Of a DNA stretch of 64,000 bases, positions 50,152 through 58,188 are shown piece by piece (the stretch's first letter is position 1; each line of letters opens with the position of its first letter). This stretch comes from Tetragenococcus halophilus subsp. halophilus DSM 20339 (GTDB lineage: Bacteria; Bacillota; Bacilli; Lactobacillales; Enterococcaceae), in the NCBI RefSeq assembly GCF_003841405.1, contig NZ_PXYA01000003.1:496001-560000 (forward strand), written 5' to 3'. A program made the position numbers and the translations under genes. Below the pieces are notes generated by a model. That model saw nothing but the letters and a program-made list of their open reading frames with translations, did not search any database and was not told the origin of the DNA.

Positions 50152-50288
50152 CTGTATCCCCCCTTCATCAAAAAACAAAATTGAATGATTTAAAACGATA
50201 TAGGATTACTCTTAATTTAGCGTATAACAAGCAATTATTTATTACAAGTAGTACAACTTACGAACCCTGATGAAAAAGAGTGTCCATG

Positions 50289-50414
50289 TTATCTTTTTAA
50301 TCTGTTTAAATTTTGTGATATGGTTATTTGTTCTCTTTCGAAGTTGTGAATGATGTCAATCAGTACAGGAACAGCGCCTTCTTTTGAGTATTCTTTTTGT
50401 TCGTTTCTCTCCAT
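50289..50414 (-). CDS. Putative 41-residue protein
   Basis: ATG at 50414 five bases behind AGGAGAGG, a very good ribosome site. Begins MERNEQKEYSKEGAVPVLID and ends ISQNLNRLKR; charged, probably helical. No family recognised. One of four short genes in a row on the minus strand between 50522 and 49770. Confidence 0.5.
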   Translation of the reverse strand: MERNEQKEYSKEGAVPVLIDIIHNFEREQITISQNLNRLKR

Positions 50415-50456
50415 TAAGACCTCTCCTGTTCGGTCGCAGATTTTGATTCAATGCAT

Positions 50457-50522
50457 TTAACGAGCAGTTCTATCGTGAGGATGAAATTGATGGATGACTT
50501 GCTCTATGTTTTTATATTTCAT
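50457..50522 (-). CDS. Putative 21-residue peptide
   Basis: ATG at 50522 behind AAAGGGTACAGTT, giving MKYKNIEQVIHQFHPHDRT plus two residues. Lies just after an extended -10 promoter (TGTTATAAT, minus strand, 50549-50541). It may be a leader peptide or an eroded gene start. Confidence 0.35.
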   Translation of the reverse strand: MKYKNIEQVIHQFHPHDRTAR

Positions 50523-50540
50523 AACTGTACCCTTTGTTTG

Positions 50541-50549
50541 ATTATAACA
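50541..50549 (-). promoter_or_regulatory. Extended -10 promoter of the small-ORF cluster
   Basis: TGTTATAAT on the minus strand, a perfect TATAAT with TG extension, about 20 bases before the first tiny frame. Confidence 0.5.
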
Positions 50550-50580
50550 ATTTTGAATTATTGAGAAGATTAATGGTCTA

Positions 50581-50769
50581 ATGTTCCGATACATTCATCC
50601 ACTCACCCAAAAGGCGAAAGAATTATTGAAGCACACGTCTTATCGTCAAAAAGTTTATCCAAAAGATAGAAACTTACCATTTAAAGTGCATATTGATCAT
50701 CGACAATACAAGCAAATTCCACAACCCACATTTAATAAAAATATGTTGTTCTATAATACACAAAGATAA
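50581..50769 (+). CDS. Unrecognised 62-residue ORF
   Basis: Basic peptide beginning MFRYIHPLTQKAKELLKH. No ribosome site of note, no recognised family. It could be the end of a lost plasmid or mobile-element gene. Included because nothing else explains this stretch. Confidence 0.3.
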   Translation: MFRYIHPLTQKAKELLKHTSYRQKVYPKDRNLPFKVHIDHRQYKQIPQPTFNKNMLFYNTQR

Positions 50770-50859
50770 AAGAACGAGAAAATATTTTATTATTAATTAA
50801 ATCCTTATTTTTGTGTATAAAATGCCCTATATTCTTTAAACTGTGATTGCTACTTTAAA

Positions 50860-51480
50860 TTATGGCGTTTTACCATTTTTATTTGCAGCGTTGTGACTGG
50901 TTAGTTGATGATATGTACTCAAAATATGAAACCCATAGATTATTGTTGCAATGGCACCACCGATACTCGCAATAGCGAAGGCAGATTGCCATGATAAATC
51001 TGAGTTAATCACTAGAATAATAGAAATCAGTGCTGTTGTAATGGGGATTGGCGCGACAAAATAATCTAATGTTCGATTCATAATTTTTGCTTGAGGGATG
51101 AAATGTAATCCAATAATAAGTGTTACTACTGGCATAATCAGTGCATACCAATCAACAATAACTAACAAAATGACGGATAACCATAGAATTCCATAACTGA
51201 CACCACTGAGAATGCCCATGGCTTTACCGATCCGTTTACCTGATTCTGTTTCATGTACTTCAAATAATTTGGAATGTTTAATATTTTGTATACTCTTTAC
51301 AAATAGAATAGTGGATATAAATAAGCTCACAGTAAAAAGAATCCAACCGACTAAGCCCCACGCAAATCCGAACCATATCGTATATGCCAACAGAAAAATA
51401 GCCATCATTAAACTAACTGGCGCCATGCTTTGAAGTGTTTCACCGTTTAAGTCACGGTTATTTTCAACAATAATATCCAC
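50860..51480 (-). CDS. Multi-pass membrane protein of unknown function
   Basis: 206 residues from a GTG start with GGGTGA immediately upstream (tight spacing, so a later start is possible). About six membrane helices, for example VSLMMAIFLLAYTIWFGFAW and a pair in the middle; a short polar C terminus (TSHNAANKNGKTP). The hydrophobic pattern is intact, so the gene is probably real. No family named with confidence. Confidence 0.65.
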   Translation of the reverse strand: MDIIVENNRDLNGETLQSMAPVSLMMAIFLLAYTIWFGFAWGLVGWILFTVSLFISTILFVKSIQNIKHSKLFEVHETESGKRIGKAMGILSGVSYGILWLSVILLVIVDWYALIMPVVTLIIGLHFIPQAKIMNRTLDYFVAPIPITTALISIILVINSDLSWQSAFAIASIGGAIATIIYGFHILSTYHQLTSHNAANKNGKTP

Positions 51481-51675
51481 TCACCCTTTACTTTGGAACA
51501 ACTTTATTTTTCTCTTCAGCTCATCATACCTAAACTGGAGAATAATAACAAATGACTGATTATATCTAGAATAATTGAAGAAGGGTCTGTGTAGAAAAGA
51601 GAATATATACGTTTCTTCCATTATAAAGGCAACCGGATTCACTCCAGTAATCAATCACTCGTCTGCCGATTTGTA

Positions 51676-51921
51676 ATGCTTTCAACTCTTGGTATATTGC
51701 TCCTGACTTTTTTATCGTTTCAGATAAATTTCTTACGTTCAACAAATTGGACAGTGGACGACTTTCAATCCCATTTTGTCAATCCGTATAGACTCATGAC
51801 ACTGTGTATCAACCTAGTGATTGTTGGTATATGCGGGTGTCTATTTTACCGGTTTAGTTCTCAGCATTTTAAATCCCACATTCATCGTCAAAAGCTCGCT
51901 GCATGTCTAGTAACCTTTTAG
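51676..51921 (+). pseudogene. Membrane-protein N-terminal fragment (possible VirD4/TraG-type)
   Basis: The frame opens at 51607 and contains two hydrophobic segments (STLGILLLTFLSF and TLCINLVIVGICGCLFYRF) followed by [15 protein letters not shown], then stops shortly after running into the 3' side of the erm remnant. Two membrane helices followed by a basic stretch resemble the N terminus of conjugation coupling proteins, but this is only a resemblance. The end is a recombination junction near 51893. Confidence 0.35.
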
Positions 51922-52313
51922 CAAATCCGTATTCAACGATAAGATAATTATATTTTGAATGGCTCTCAAAAGTAATTTTTTTGATAATATCTGTGCTTAT
52001 ATTGAAGGGAATATTACCAAAAATCTTTTGAACATCATATTTACGAAAATTAAATTTCAATATATCGTAATTGAGAACTTCAATATTGTCAGAAGTTGAT
52101 GTCATATTCTTAGTAATTTTATATAACCTGTCTTCAATTTCAATTGCAGTTACAAAGCCACTAATTTTTAATAGTTCATTAGTAAAATGGCCTTTCCCTG
52201 AACCTATTTCTAACACATGATCATTTTTATTAATGTTTGTATAACTTAGAATATCTTTATATACCTTTAGATGTTATGAAATTCTGTGCATTTTTTGGAT
52301 TTTTCTTGTCCAT
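51869..52313 (-). pseudogene. erm(A)-like 23S rRNA methyltransferase, frameshifted and 3'-truncated
   Basis: ATG at 52313 behind AAAGGAAG gives [17 protein letters not shown], a typical Erm(A)-class start; a frameshift near residue 18 (about 52259) leads into [17 protein letters not shown] (SAM site), [18 protein letters not shown] (catalytic NIPF) and [18 protein letters not shown]. It then breaks off where Erm proteins continue for about 90 more residues. Intact Erm enzymes dimethylate A2058 and give macrolide-lincosamide-streptogramin B resistance; this copy cannot. Both attenuator leader peptides remain upstream. Confidence 0.88.
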
Positions 52314-52377
52314 TATAATCTTCCTTTTGTTGATTATAATGAACTGCATCTACTACACAAATAGAAAATAATCCCAT
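52267..52377 (-). CDS. erm leader peptide 2 remnant (read-through into erm)
   Basis: ATG at 52377 behind AAAGGAG; begins [14 protein letters not shown], closely resembling the Erm leader MGTFSIFVINKVRY/MGIFSIFVISTVHY. The drug-dependent arrest motif IFVI is changed to ICVV. The usual stop after 19 codons is missing and the frame runs 36 codons, past the erm start. Confidence 0.75.
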   Translation of the reverse strand: MGLFSICVVDAVHYNQQKEDYNGQEKSKKCTEFHNI

Positions 52378-52400
52378 ACTATATCTCCTTTCAATCGATG

Positions 52401-52448
52401 TTATAGATTAAAAAGAGCTTTTTTCGTCACTGCTATACTAATACACAT
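52401..52448 (-). CDS. erm leader peptide 1
   Basis: ATG at 52448 behind GAGGAGG; encodes MCISIAVTKKALFNL, 15 residues, the same length and start as the first leader of erm(A) (MCTSIAVVEITLSHS as I recall it). The arrest motif IAVV is changed to IAVT. Confidence 0.75.
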   Translation of the reverse strand: MCISIAVTKKALFNL

Positions 52449-52472
52449 AATTTACCTCCTCTATCTACTCGT

Positions 52473-52501
52473 ATTATACATTTTCAATTTATGTGTAACT
52501 A
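52473..52501 (-). promoter_or_regulatory. Promoter of the erm attenuator
   Basis: On the minus strand TAGTTA, 17 bases and TATAAT; it overlaps the last codon of the GrpB gene. Confidence 0.55.
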
Positions 52502-53092
52502 CAAAATATTTGAATTCGCTCGTTTCATAATTTCTTCTACAGTTTCCGTTTTTGCGGCAGCATAATCTTGCACATTTTCCCAAGTATTTTGAGCAAGTTT
52601 ACGTTTTACCTTAGCGTATTTTTCACGATCTTCACGATTTGTACGTAGCCAATTACGAAATCGAAGCATCTTATTAATCTCTAGTGCCCCTTCACTGAAT
52701 ACATGTAAGTTAGTATCTGTATCTGGTCCTTTAAATAAGCGATGTTCATACCACTCTGGTTCTCGTATTCTTAATGTATATCCTACTGCTTCTAAAACAG
52801 GAACGTATGAAGATTCATAGGAAGAATCTTCCACTACCAGTAAAATATCAATAATTGGCTTAGCACATAAATCAGGCACCGATGTAGACCCCACATGTTC
52901 TAATTGTAAAACTTTATTGCCAAGTATTGATTTAATTCTTTTGGCTTCCCTCTCAAATAAATCCACCCAGTTTGGATTATAATCAACTAATTTAATCGGC
53001 GCATTATGAGACTTTCGTTTTCCAACAGTAACTTTTTTTAGATACTTATCATTATCAGTAGATGAAGAATAGCTATTTCTTTTATTATGCAT
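52499..53092 (-). CDS. GrpB/UPF0157-family nucleotidyltransferase-fold protein
   Basis: 197 residues. Nucleotidyltransferase motif around QLEHVGSTSVPDLCAKPIIDI (split here as HVGSTSVPDLCAKP and IIDILLVVED), then EPEWYEHRLFKG and the helical tail. Family members are widely spread and often travel with resistance genes; the biochemical role is unsettled. AAAGGAG lies seven bases before the start. Intact. Confidence 0.88.
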   Translation of the reverse strand: MHNKRNSYSSSTDNDKYLKKVTVGKRKSHNAPIKLVDYNPNWVDLFEREAKRIKSILGNKVLQLEHVGSTSVPDLCAKPIIDILLVVEDSSYESSYVPVLEAVGYTLRIREPEWYEHRLFKGPDTDTNLHVFSEGALEINKMLRFRNWLRTNREDREKYAKVKRKLAQNTWENVQDYAAAKTETVEEIMKRANSNIL

Positions 53093-53342
53093 TAAGTTGC
53101 TCCTTTACACTTAGACTTAATATCTCAGCCATTCAAGCTAAAGAGTTTTTTCTTTGGAACAAACAGTGAATGTTTTAAACGAGTATTCACTTAGATTTAA
53201 ATCAATAAGTAATTCGTTTATTGGAGTGTATGATAAAGTGGCTGGTAGGATAAAAGCAACAATAGTAAAAAATATATTATTTGCTTCAGTATAACTATTA
53301 ATAGATTCGTCTTCATATAATTATATCAAAGTGTTATTTACT
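53093..53342. other. Intergenic region without recognised genes
   Basis: About 250 AT-rich bases. No frame, terminator or repeat that I could support. Confidence 0.5.
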
Positions 53343-53699
53343 CTATACTGTTTTTCGCAAAATTTTCTCCATTGGTTTTCCTTTGGCTAGCTCATCTACA
53401 AGTTTATCCAAATAACGGATTTCTTTCATCGTCGGTTCTTCGATCTCTTCTACTCGAACGCCACAGATGACCCCTGTAATTAAGTTTCTAGACGGGTTCA
53501 TTTCAGGCGCTTGCGCAAAGAAAGTTTCGAAATCTGTGCCATTTTCTAACTGCGCATCTAATTCTTCTTGGCTATAGCCTGTTAACCAGCGAATAATTTC
53601 ATCCACTTCTGCCTTTGTCCGATTCTTTTTCTCGGCTTTTGTAATATAGTGCGGATAAACTTTGGCTACACTCATCGTAAAAATTTTATGTTTTGTCAT
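53343..53699 (-). CDS. DUF2200-family protein
   Basis: 118 residues. Text such as [31 protein letters not shown] and [19 protein letters not shown] fits the DUF2200 family, small cytosolic proteins of unknown function common in Bacillota. Intact, single-gene unit. Confidence 0.8.
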   Translation of the reverse strand: MTKHKIFTMSVAKVYPHYITKAEKKNRTKAEVDEIIRWLTGYSQEELDAQLENGTDFETFFAQAPEMNPSRNLITGVICGVRVEEIEEPTMKEIRYLDKLVDELAKGKPMEKILRKTV

Positions 53700-53861
53700 T
53701 TATATGTGCCTCATTCCTGTCATTTTTTCTATTTTATCATATGAGAAGCTTTATTCATTATCAAACTCTCTCTTTTTGTTATACTCTAGGTGAAGGGTAA
53801 CGCTTACATATAAAATATCATTCTTGATACATTCGGAAACCATTATAGGAGGCTTCCTTTT

Positions 53862-54641
53862 ATGAAAGAGACAATGACCGCTATTCTTATGTACATGCAA
53901 AAACATGTATCGGATGAAATTACTATTGAGGACATCGCAGTTCACTTCGGCTATAGTAAGTACCATTTTAGTAGAGAATTCAAAAAGTTCACTGGATTTT
54001 CTGCAGCTGATTACCTATCTTCTATAAAAATTGAACAAGCAAAGCAAGACTTTCTAAAAAAGCAACGTTCGATCACAGATTCCAGTTTTGACGCTGGCTT
54101 TTCTAGTCTTGGAACATTTTCTACAATGTTTGCCAAAAAAACGGGACTATCTCCACGTGAGTATAAAAATCAAGTAGAGTCTCTTTATGATTTAGCAAAG
54201 AACTATGATGATACAACGTCCACTTCCTATTATGCTGAAAAAATTCAAGAAGAAGATAGCTATCAATTATCTGTAACGATTCACTATCCTAAAAGCTATC
54301 AAACTAGCATCACTTTTGTTGGTTTATTTAATAGCTCCATCCCCAATCATAAACCAGTTGTTGGCACAGCTTTGCAAAAGAAAGTACAACATACGTTTAC
54401 TCATGTTCCTAAAGGAAAATACTATCTACTCGCTTGTTCAATTGAAAAAACATTCAATCCATTGCGTTACTTTGTACTAGACGACTGCTTACGCGGAAAA
54501 GCAGACTACCCTCTTCAATTTCCCAAAGATTCAAGCAAAGAGATAGATATATATCTAAGAGAAGCGCTTCCCGAAGATCCACCCATTTTGATTAATTTAC
54601 CTAAACTGCTATCGGATACATTTAAATTCCGCAATCCATAA
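53862..54641 (+). CDS. AraC-family regulator with C-terminal sensing domain
   Basis: 259 residues. Two helix-turn-helix motifs lie at the N terminus (DIAVHFGYSKYHFSREFKK and FDAGFSSLGTFSTMFAKKTG); the C-terminal 150 residues look like a GyrI-type ligand-binding domain. This order (DNA binding first) is typical of MarA/Rob-like multidrug sensors with an effector domain. GGAGG precedes the start. The VOC gene 62 bases downstream may be its target. Confidence 0.85.
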   Translation: MKETMTAILMYMQKHVSDEITIEDIAVHFGYSKYHFSREFKKFTGFSAADYLSSIKIEQAKQDFLKKQRSITDSSFDAGFSSLGTFSTMFAKKTGLSPREYKNQVESLYDLAKNYDDTTSTSYYAEKIQEEDSYQLSVTIHYPKSYQTSITFVGLFNSSIPNHKPVVGTALQKKVQHTFTHVPKGKYYLLACSIEKTFNPLRYFVLDDCLRGKADYPLQFPKDSSKEIDIYLREALPEDPPILINLPKLLSDTFKFRNP

Positions 54642-54703
54642 GAAGTATTTTTCTTCCGCATTTGAGATACTGAATATACTAAAAAGTGAAAGGAAGAGTG
54701 GAT

Positions 54704-55141
54704 ATGAATATACAATTTACACCCTATGTATTGTTGAATGGGAAAGCAAATGAAGCAGTTGATTTTTATGCTAAAGTGTTCGATGCAGAAATAGAGACTC
54801 GGGAAGTATTAAAAGATTGGCCGCAAGAATTTGATGGAAAAGTACCTGAGGGCTATGAAAATAATGTTATGCATGCTCATCTAAATATCGGAAACTCCCA
54901 ACTGATGCTTGCAGATCTTTTGCCTGGTCAGTTTCAACAGCCAGGAACAACCGTGACTATTTTGATTGATGTCAAAGAAGTTGCCGATGCTAAAAGAATT
55001 TTCACTGCTTTACTGACAGGCGGCAAAGAAACAATGGCTCTTCAAGAGACCAGTTTCAGTCCAGCAATGGGGCAGGTAAACGACAAATTTGGCGTCGAAT
55101 GGCAAATTATTACCGAACATCCTGACATGCGGAAAGAATAA
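54704..55141 (+). CDS. VOC-family (PhnB-like) protein
   Basis: 145 residues; two beta-alpha-beta-beta-beta modules of the glyoxalase/bleomycin-resistance superfamily, with the PhnB/3-demethylubiquinone-like text FTPYVLLNGKANEAVDFYAK and DKFGVEWQIITE. Ligand unknown. Start set at MNIQFTPY behind AAAGGAAG; the upstream GTG precedes the site. Followed by a terminator. Confidence 0.85.
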   Translation: MNIQFTPYVLLNGKANEAVDFYAKVFDAEIETREVLKDWPQEFDGKVPEGYENNVMHAHLNIGNSQLMLADLLPGQFQQPGTTVTILIDVKEVADAKRIFTALLTGGKETMALQETSFSPAMGQVNDKFGVEWQIITEHPDMRKE

Positions 55142-55222
55142 TACAGAAAAACTGGCACGAAATTACTGTTGGCGAAGAATGTATTTCCGGAATAACGAAT
55201 ATACAATTTAAACCATTTGACT

Positions 55223-55268
55223 GAAAAAGGAACAACATAGCTATTAAAGCTTATACTGTTCCTTTTTC
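55223..55268 (+). terminator. Terminator of the AraC-VOC unit
   Basis: GAAAAAGGAACA pairs with TGTTCCTTTTTC, with an inner AAGCTT-containing loop. Confidence 0.8.
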
Positions 55269-55526
55269 ACACTTTTAAGCAAATTCTCTCATTTCTTACA
55301 AGTGTAATATACAGTAATGTAATTAATTAGCTACGATCTCTATTATTAGTTACCGTTCAATAAGTTATACTTACTAAAATAGAACTCTTTTCATCTAGTT
55401 GAAAAAAATATACTTATTTTAGTTCTCAGCTCTACATATGCCTAGCTTTTGTTTAACCTCTTACACCAAAAATATTGTTAAAGAACCTGAGCTATATTTA
55501 CCTATCGTTAAATCAGTAAATCATTA

Positions 55527-55835
55527 CTAGTCTTCCCACTGAAACTTCTTCAAGTCGACGTGATTTTCATCTTTCAAAGAAACACCTTCTTCGCGAAGAA
55601 AGTCTGCTTGTTCTACCCAACCCGGAGCCAATCTTCCTGCATGATTCACCACACGATGACAAGGATATTTTCCGTAAAATTCAGACATGCTGAGAACTCT
55701 TCCAACAAGTCTTGCATTTTTTTCTCTGCCAATTAATCTGGCAATTTGTCCATATGTAGCAACACAACCTTCTGGTATTTCTTCTACAGCAGAGAGAATC
55801 TCGTAGATCAAATCTTCATCTAAAACACGTTTCAT
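55527..55835 (-). CDS. Single-domain MGMT-family DNA repair protein
   Basis: 102 residues: only the C-terminal DNA-binding and active-site domain of O6-alkylguanine-DNA alkyltransferase. Contains YGQIARLIGREKNARLVGRVLS (helix-turn-helix and arginine finger) and PCHRVV with the acceptor cysteine, whereas alkyltransferase-like ATL proteins have Trp there. It may be a true methyl acceptor or a repair-signalling protein. Confidence 0.85.
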   Translation of the reverse strand: MKRVLDEDLIYEILSAVEEIPEGCVATYGQIARLIGREKNARLVGRVLSMSEFYGKYPCHRVVNHAGRLAPGWVEQADFLREEGVSLKDENHVDLKKFQWED

Positions 55836-56010
55836 AAGAAAATCACACTCGCTTTTCTAACGTAATATAGATCTCCTTGGCATTTTTTCTACAATTTTTT
55901 CATAGTTGAATTTTCCAAGTAAGATCAGTAAAAATTGATATTTATCGTTAAATATTCCAAAACAATTAGTTTTCTTAAACAATTAAATTAATGCCCTACT
56001 TTACTCATCT

Positions 56011-56226
56011 CTATTTATTACATCCTTTATTCTTTGTTCTATCAAGCAAGTAATCTACACTAACATCAAAATAATCAGCTAGTTTAATCAAAGTGCTTGC
56101 TGTCCATTCTATTTTCCCAGTCTCGTATTGTGAATAAGTATTTTGCGAAACATTTAGTAACTCAGCCACTTGCCGTTGTGTTACATCATTATCTTCTCTT
56201 ATGGAACGAATATTTTTATAACTCAT
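56011..56226 (-). CDS. XRE-family transcriptional regulator
   Basis: 71 residues, almost entirely one Cro/C1 helix-turn-helix domain (NIRSIREDNDVTQRQVAELL and NVSQNTYSQYETGK), ending DYLLDRTKNKGCNK. Start set at the ATG at 56226 behind AGAGGTGAT. Divergent from the 100-residue gene and separated by palindromes that overlap the latter's promoter, so it probably represses it and itself. Confidence 0.88.
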   Translation of the reverse strand: MSYKNIRSIREDNDVTQRQVAELLNVSQNTYSQYETGKIEWTASTLIKLADYFDVSVDYLLDRTKNKGCNK

Positions 56227-56250
56227 TTTTATCACCTCTTTTTATTATAA

Positions 56251-56296
56251 ATATCTGTATTAAAGATATTGTTTTCATCTGTAATACAGATATAAT
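56251..56296. promoter_or_regulatory. Palindromic operators and promoter between the XRE gene and the 100-residue gene
   Basis: ATCTGTAATACAGAT (56277-56291) is a perfect 15-bp palindrome; ATATCT and AGATAT flank 56251-56269 as a second inverted repeat containing the half-site CTGTATTA. The plus-strand promoter TTGTTT (56269-56274), 16-base spacer, TATAAT (56291-56296) has the 15-bp palindrome inside its spacer. Confidence 0.7.
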
Positions 56297-56330
56297 TAAA
56301 ATATACAATATTTCAAAAAGGGAGATGGTT

Positions 56331-56633
56331 ATGATGACAGAAAAGAAAGAACTTATAACAAAGAAAAACCAACCTATTAAAGCAATCACTCAGCAAGATC
56401 TCCACAAATTAAAGGAGACCTTGGAAGAACTCCAATCCTGGGTAGTTGTTTTAGAAGTAATTGATAAGTTCTTTAAGCACGAAAAGGAAACACTAAACAA
56501 AAAGAAAATTATTCAAGAATATCATGCTAACGCAAAAATCTTTGAAGTTTTTCTTGATGATTTCCTCGTTAATACCAATGTTTTAGAAAGTCAGTTTGAA
56601 GAATTACGAAGCAGAGAAAAGATACATTTCTAA
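56331..56633 (+). CDS. Unknown 100-residue charged protein
   Basis: Begins MMTEKKELITKKNQ behind AAGGGAGA. Strongly helical and charged, probably a coiled coil (LHKLKETLEELQSWVVVLE), no membrane segment. No family recognised. Divergent to the XRE regulator with an operator across its promoter; the arrangement resembles a self-regulated stress, toxin-antitoxin or immunity switch, but no function can be claimed. Confidence 0.65.
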   Translation: MMTEKKELITKKNQPIKAITQQDLHKLKETLEELQSWVVVLEVIDKFFKHEKETLNKKKIIQEYHANAKIFEVFLDDFLVNTNVLESQFEELRSREKIHF

Positions 56634-56720
56634 GATTTTCCAATTTTTTGTGAATCCCGTATGCGTTAGTAATAAAACAATAAACGTTGCTGCTAATGCC
56701 AAAAATACAACAATATTATG

Positions 56721-56752
56721 AAAGGGCATCCCACTTCAATAGGATGCCTTTT
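56721..56752 (+). terminator. Hairpin downstream of the 100-residue gene
   Basis: AAAGGGCATCC and GGATGCCTTTT form an 11-bp stem with a short T tail, about 90 bases after the stop. Confidence 0.7.
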
Positions 56753-56797
56753 GAGTGAAACAATTTTTGTTTTCTTTCGCGTATTTATTACTGCATG

Positions 56798-58114
56798 TTA
56801 TTTCTTCCATGCAAAAGAAATACCTTTAGCAATAACACCTACTACAACGGCAGGGATAATCCAAGAAAAGCCTAGATCTGAAAAAGGAAGAGTGACAAAA
56901 GGTGTGATATAATCCCAACTTGAATTAAATTCTTTCAATCCAACGTTTAAACTAACAAATAATATGATTCCAACAACACTACGATAAACGATTGTATCGC
57001 AGTTTATATACTTATTAATAAAGCTCAATAAAATTAATGCAATAATTATAGGGTAAACTACGTTTAATACAGGTACAGAAAATTGAATGAGTTTTTCCAA
57101 CCCAATATTAGCTACGGTAGCGCTAAATAAAACAAAAAATAATAAAAACTTTTTATAAGTTATACGTGGAAATCGTTTGTTAAAATACCATGCACATGAA
57201 GATAGCAAACCTACTCCTGTTGGAAGACAAGCAAATATAACAACTAAGCCAAAAAGAAAGTTCCCTGTACTTCCAAAATAATTGTTAGCAACTCCTGCTA
57301 ATATATCTGCTCCAGAAGAAAAACTCAGTGTAGAACTGCTTGCTCCTATATATGCAATTCCTAAGTAAATAAAAGCTAATAAAATCGCAGAAATAGTTCC
57401 TGCTTTTAAAATAACATTTTTTCTAACAGTCTGATTGAACTCTCCTAAGTCTTTAGTGGTATTAACAATAATTGTTGCAAAAACAATCGACACAATAGTA
57501 TCCATTGTTAAGTAACCTTCTTTTACTCCGCTAGAAAAAGGCGCCTGCGCATATTGTCCTTGAGGTAATTGAAAATCATTCATTGGATTAAAGATCGTTG
57601 TCACAATAAAAACACCTAAAATCAATAGCAAAACAGGCGTTACTATTCTGCCAAAGCGATCCATAAATTTACTAGGATATAAGGCTAAGTAATACACCAA
57701 TCCAAAAAAGGCAATACTATAAATTAGTAGTCCTATCTGTGAATTGCTTTGATTTAAAAAAGGAGACACCCCAATTTCAAAGGAAACAAGCCCTGTTCTG
57801 GGAGCCGCCATTAATGGTCCAATCGATAAATAAGTAATAATGGTTAGAACTTTAGCAAAAGTTGGATGAACCTTTGTTGCTAAGCTTTCAGTATTTCCGT
57901 CTTCGCTAACGTTAGCAATGGCTACTAATCCCAAAACTGGTAAAGCTACTCCTGTAATTAAAAAGCCGGCCATAGAACGCCATAAATTTCCCCCTGCTTC
58001 GCTTCCTAATCCTGCGGGAAAGATTAAATTTCCTGCACCAAAGAAAAGAGAAAAGACCATAAGTCCAATGAATAAAATTTGCCTAGAAGTAATTTTATTA
58101 CTTTTATTTGTCAT
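56798..58114 (-). CDS. brnQ: Branched-chain amino acid transporter, LIVCS family
   Basis: 438 residues, about twelve membrane helices, starting with LFIGLMVFSLFFGAGNLIFP, the family signature. Sodium- or proton-driven uptake of leucine, isoleucine and valine. Ribosome site GAAGGTGA upstream. Intact, single-gene unit. Confidence 0.95.
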   Translation of the reverse strand: MTNKSNKITSRQILFIGLMVFSLFFGAGNLIFPAGLGSEAGGNLWRSMAGFLITGVALPVLGLVAIANVSEDGNTESLATKVHPTFAKVLTIITYLSIGPLMAAPRTGLVSFEIGVSPFLNQSNSQIGLLIYSIAFFGLVYYLALYPSKFMDRFGRIVTPVLLLILGVFIVTTIFNPMNDFQLPQGQYAQAPFSSGVKEGYLTMDTIVSIVFATIIVNTTKDLGEFNQTVRKNVILKAGTISAILLAFIYLGIAYIGASSSTLSFSSGADILAGVANNYFGSTGNFLFGLVVIFACLPTGVGLLSSCAWYFNKRFPRITYKKFLLFFVLFSATVANIGLEKLIQFSVPVLNVVYPIIIALILLSFINKYINCDTIVYRSVVGIILFVSLNVGLKEFNSSWDYITPFVTLPFSDLGFSWIIPAVVVGVIAKGISFAWKK

Positions 58115-58188
58115 TTCTTCACCTTCATCTATATATTTCTTTTGAAAAATAAATCCTACTGTTTAATCAATCACTGCGTATTTTATGA

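Noticed and set aside
56097-56330. Upstream extension of the 100-residue gene to a 178-residue protein
   Set aside because: The extension is antisense to the XRE gene and crosses the operator region; GGGAGA marks the later ATG as start.
58115-58180. CodY box upstream of brnQ
   Set aside because: The best candidate (ATTTTTCAAAAGAAA) has about five mismatches to the CodY consensus, too weak to call.
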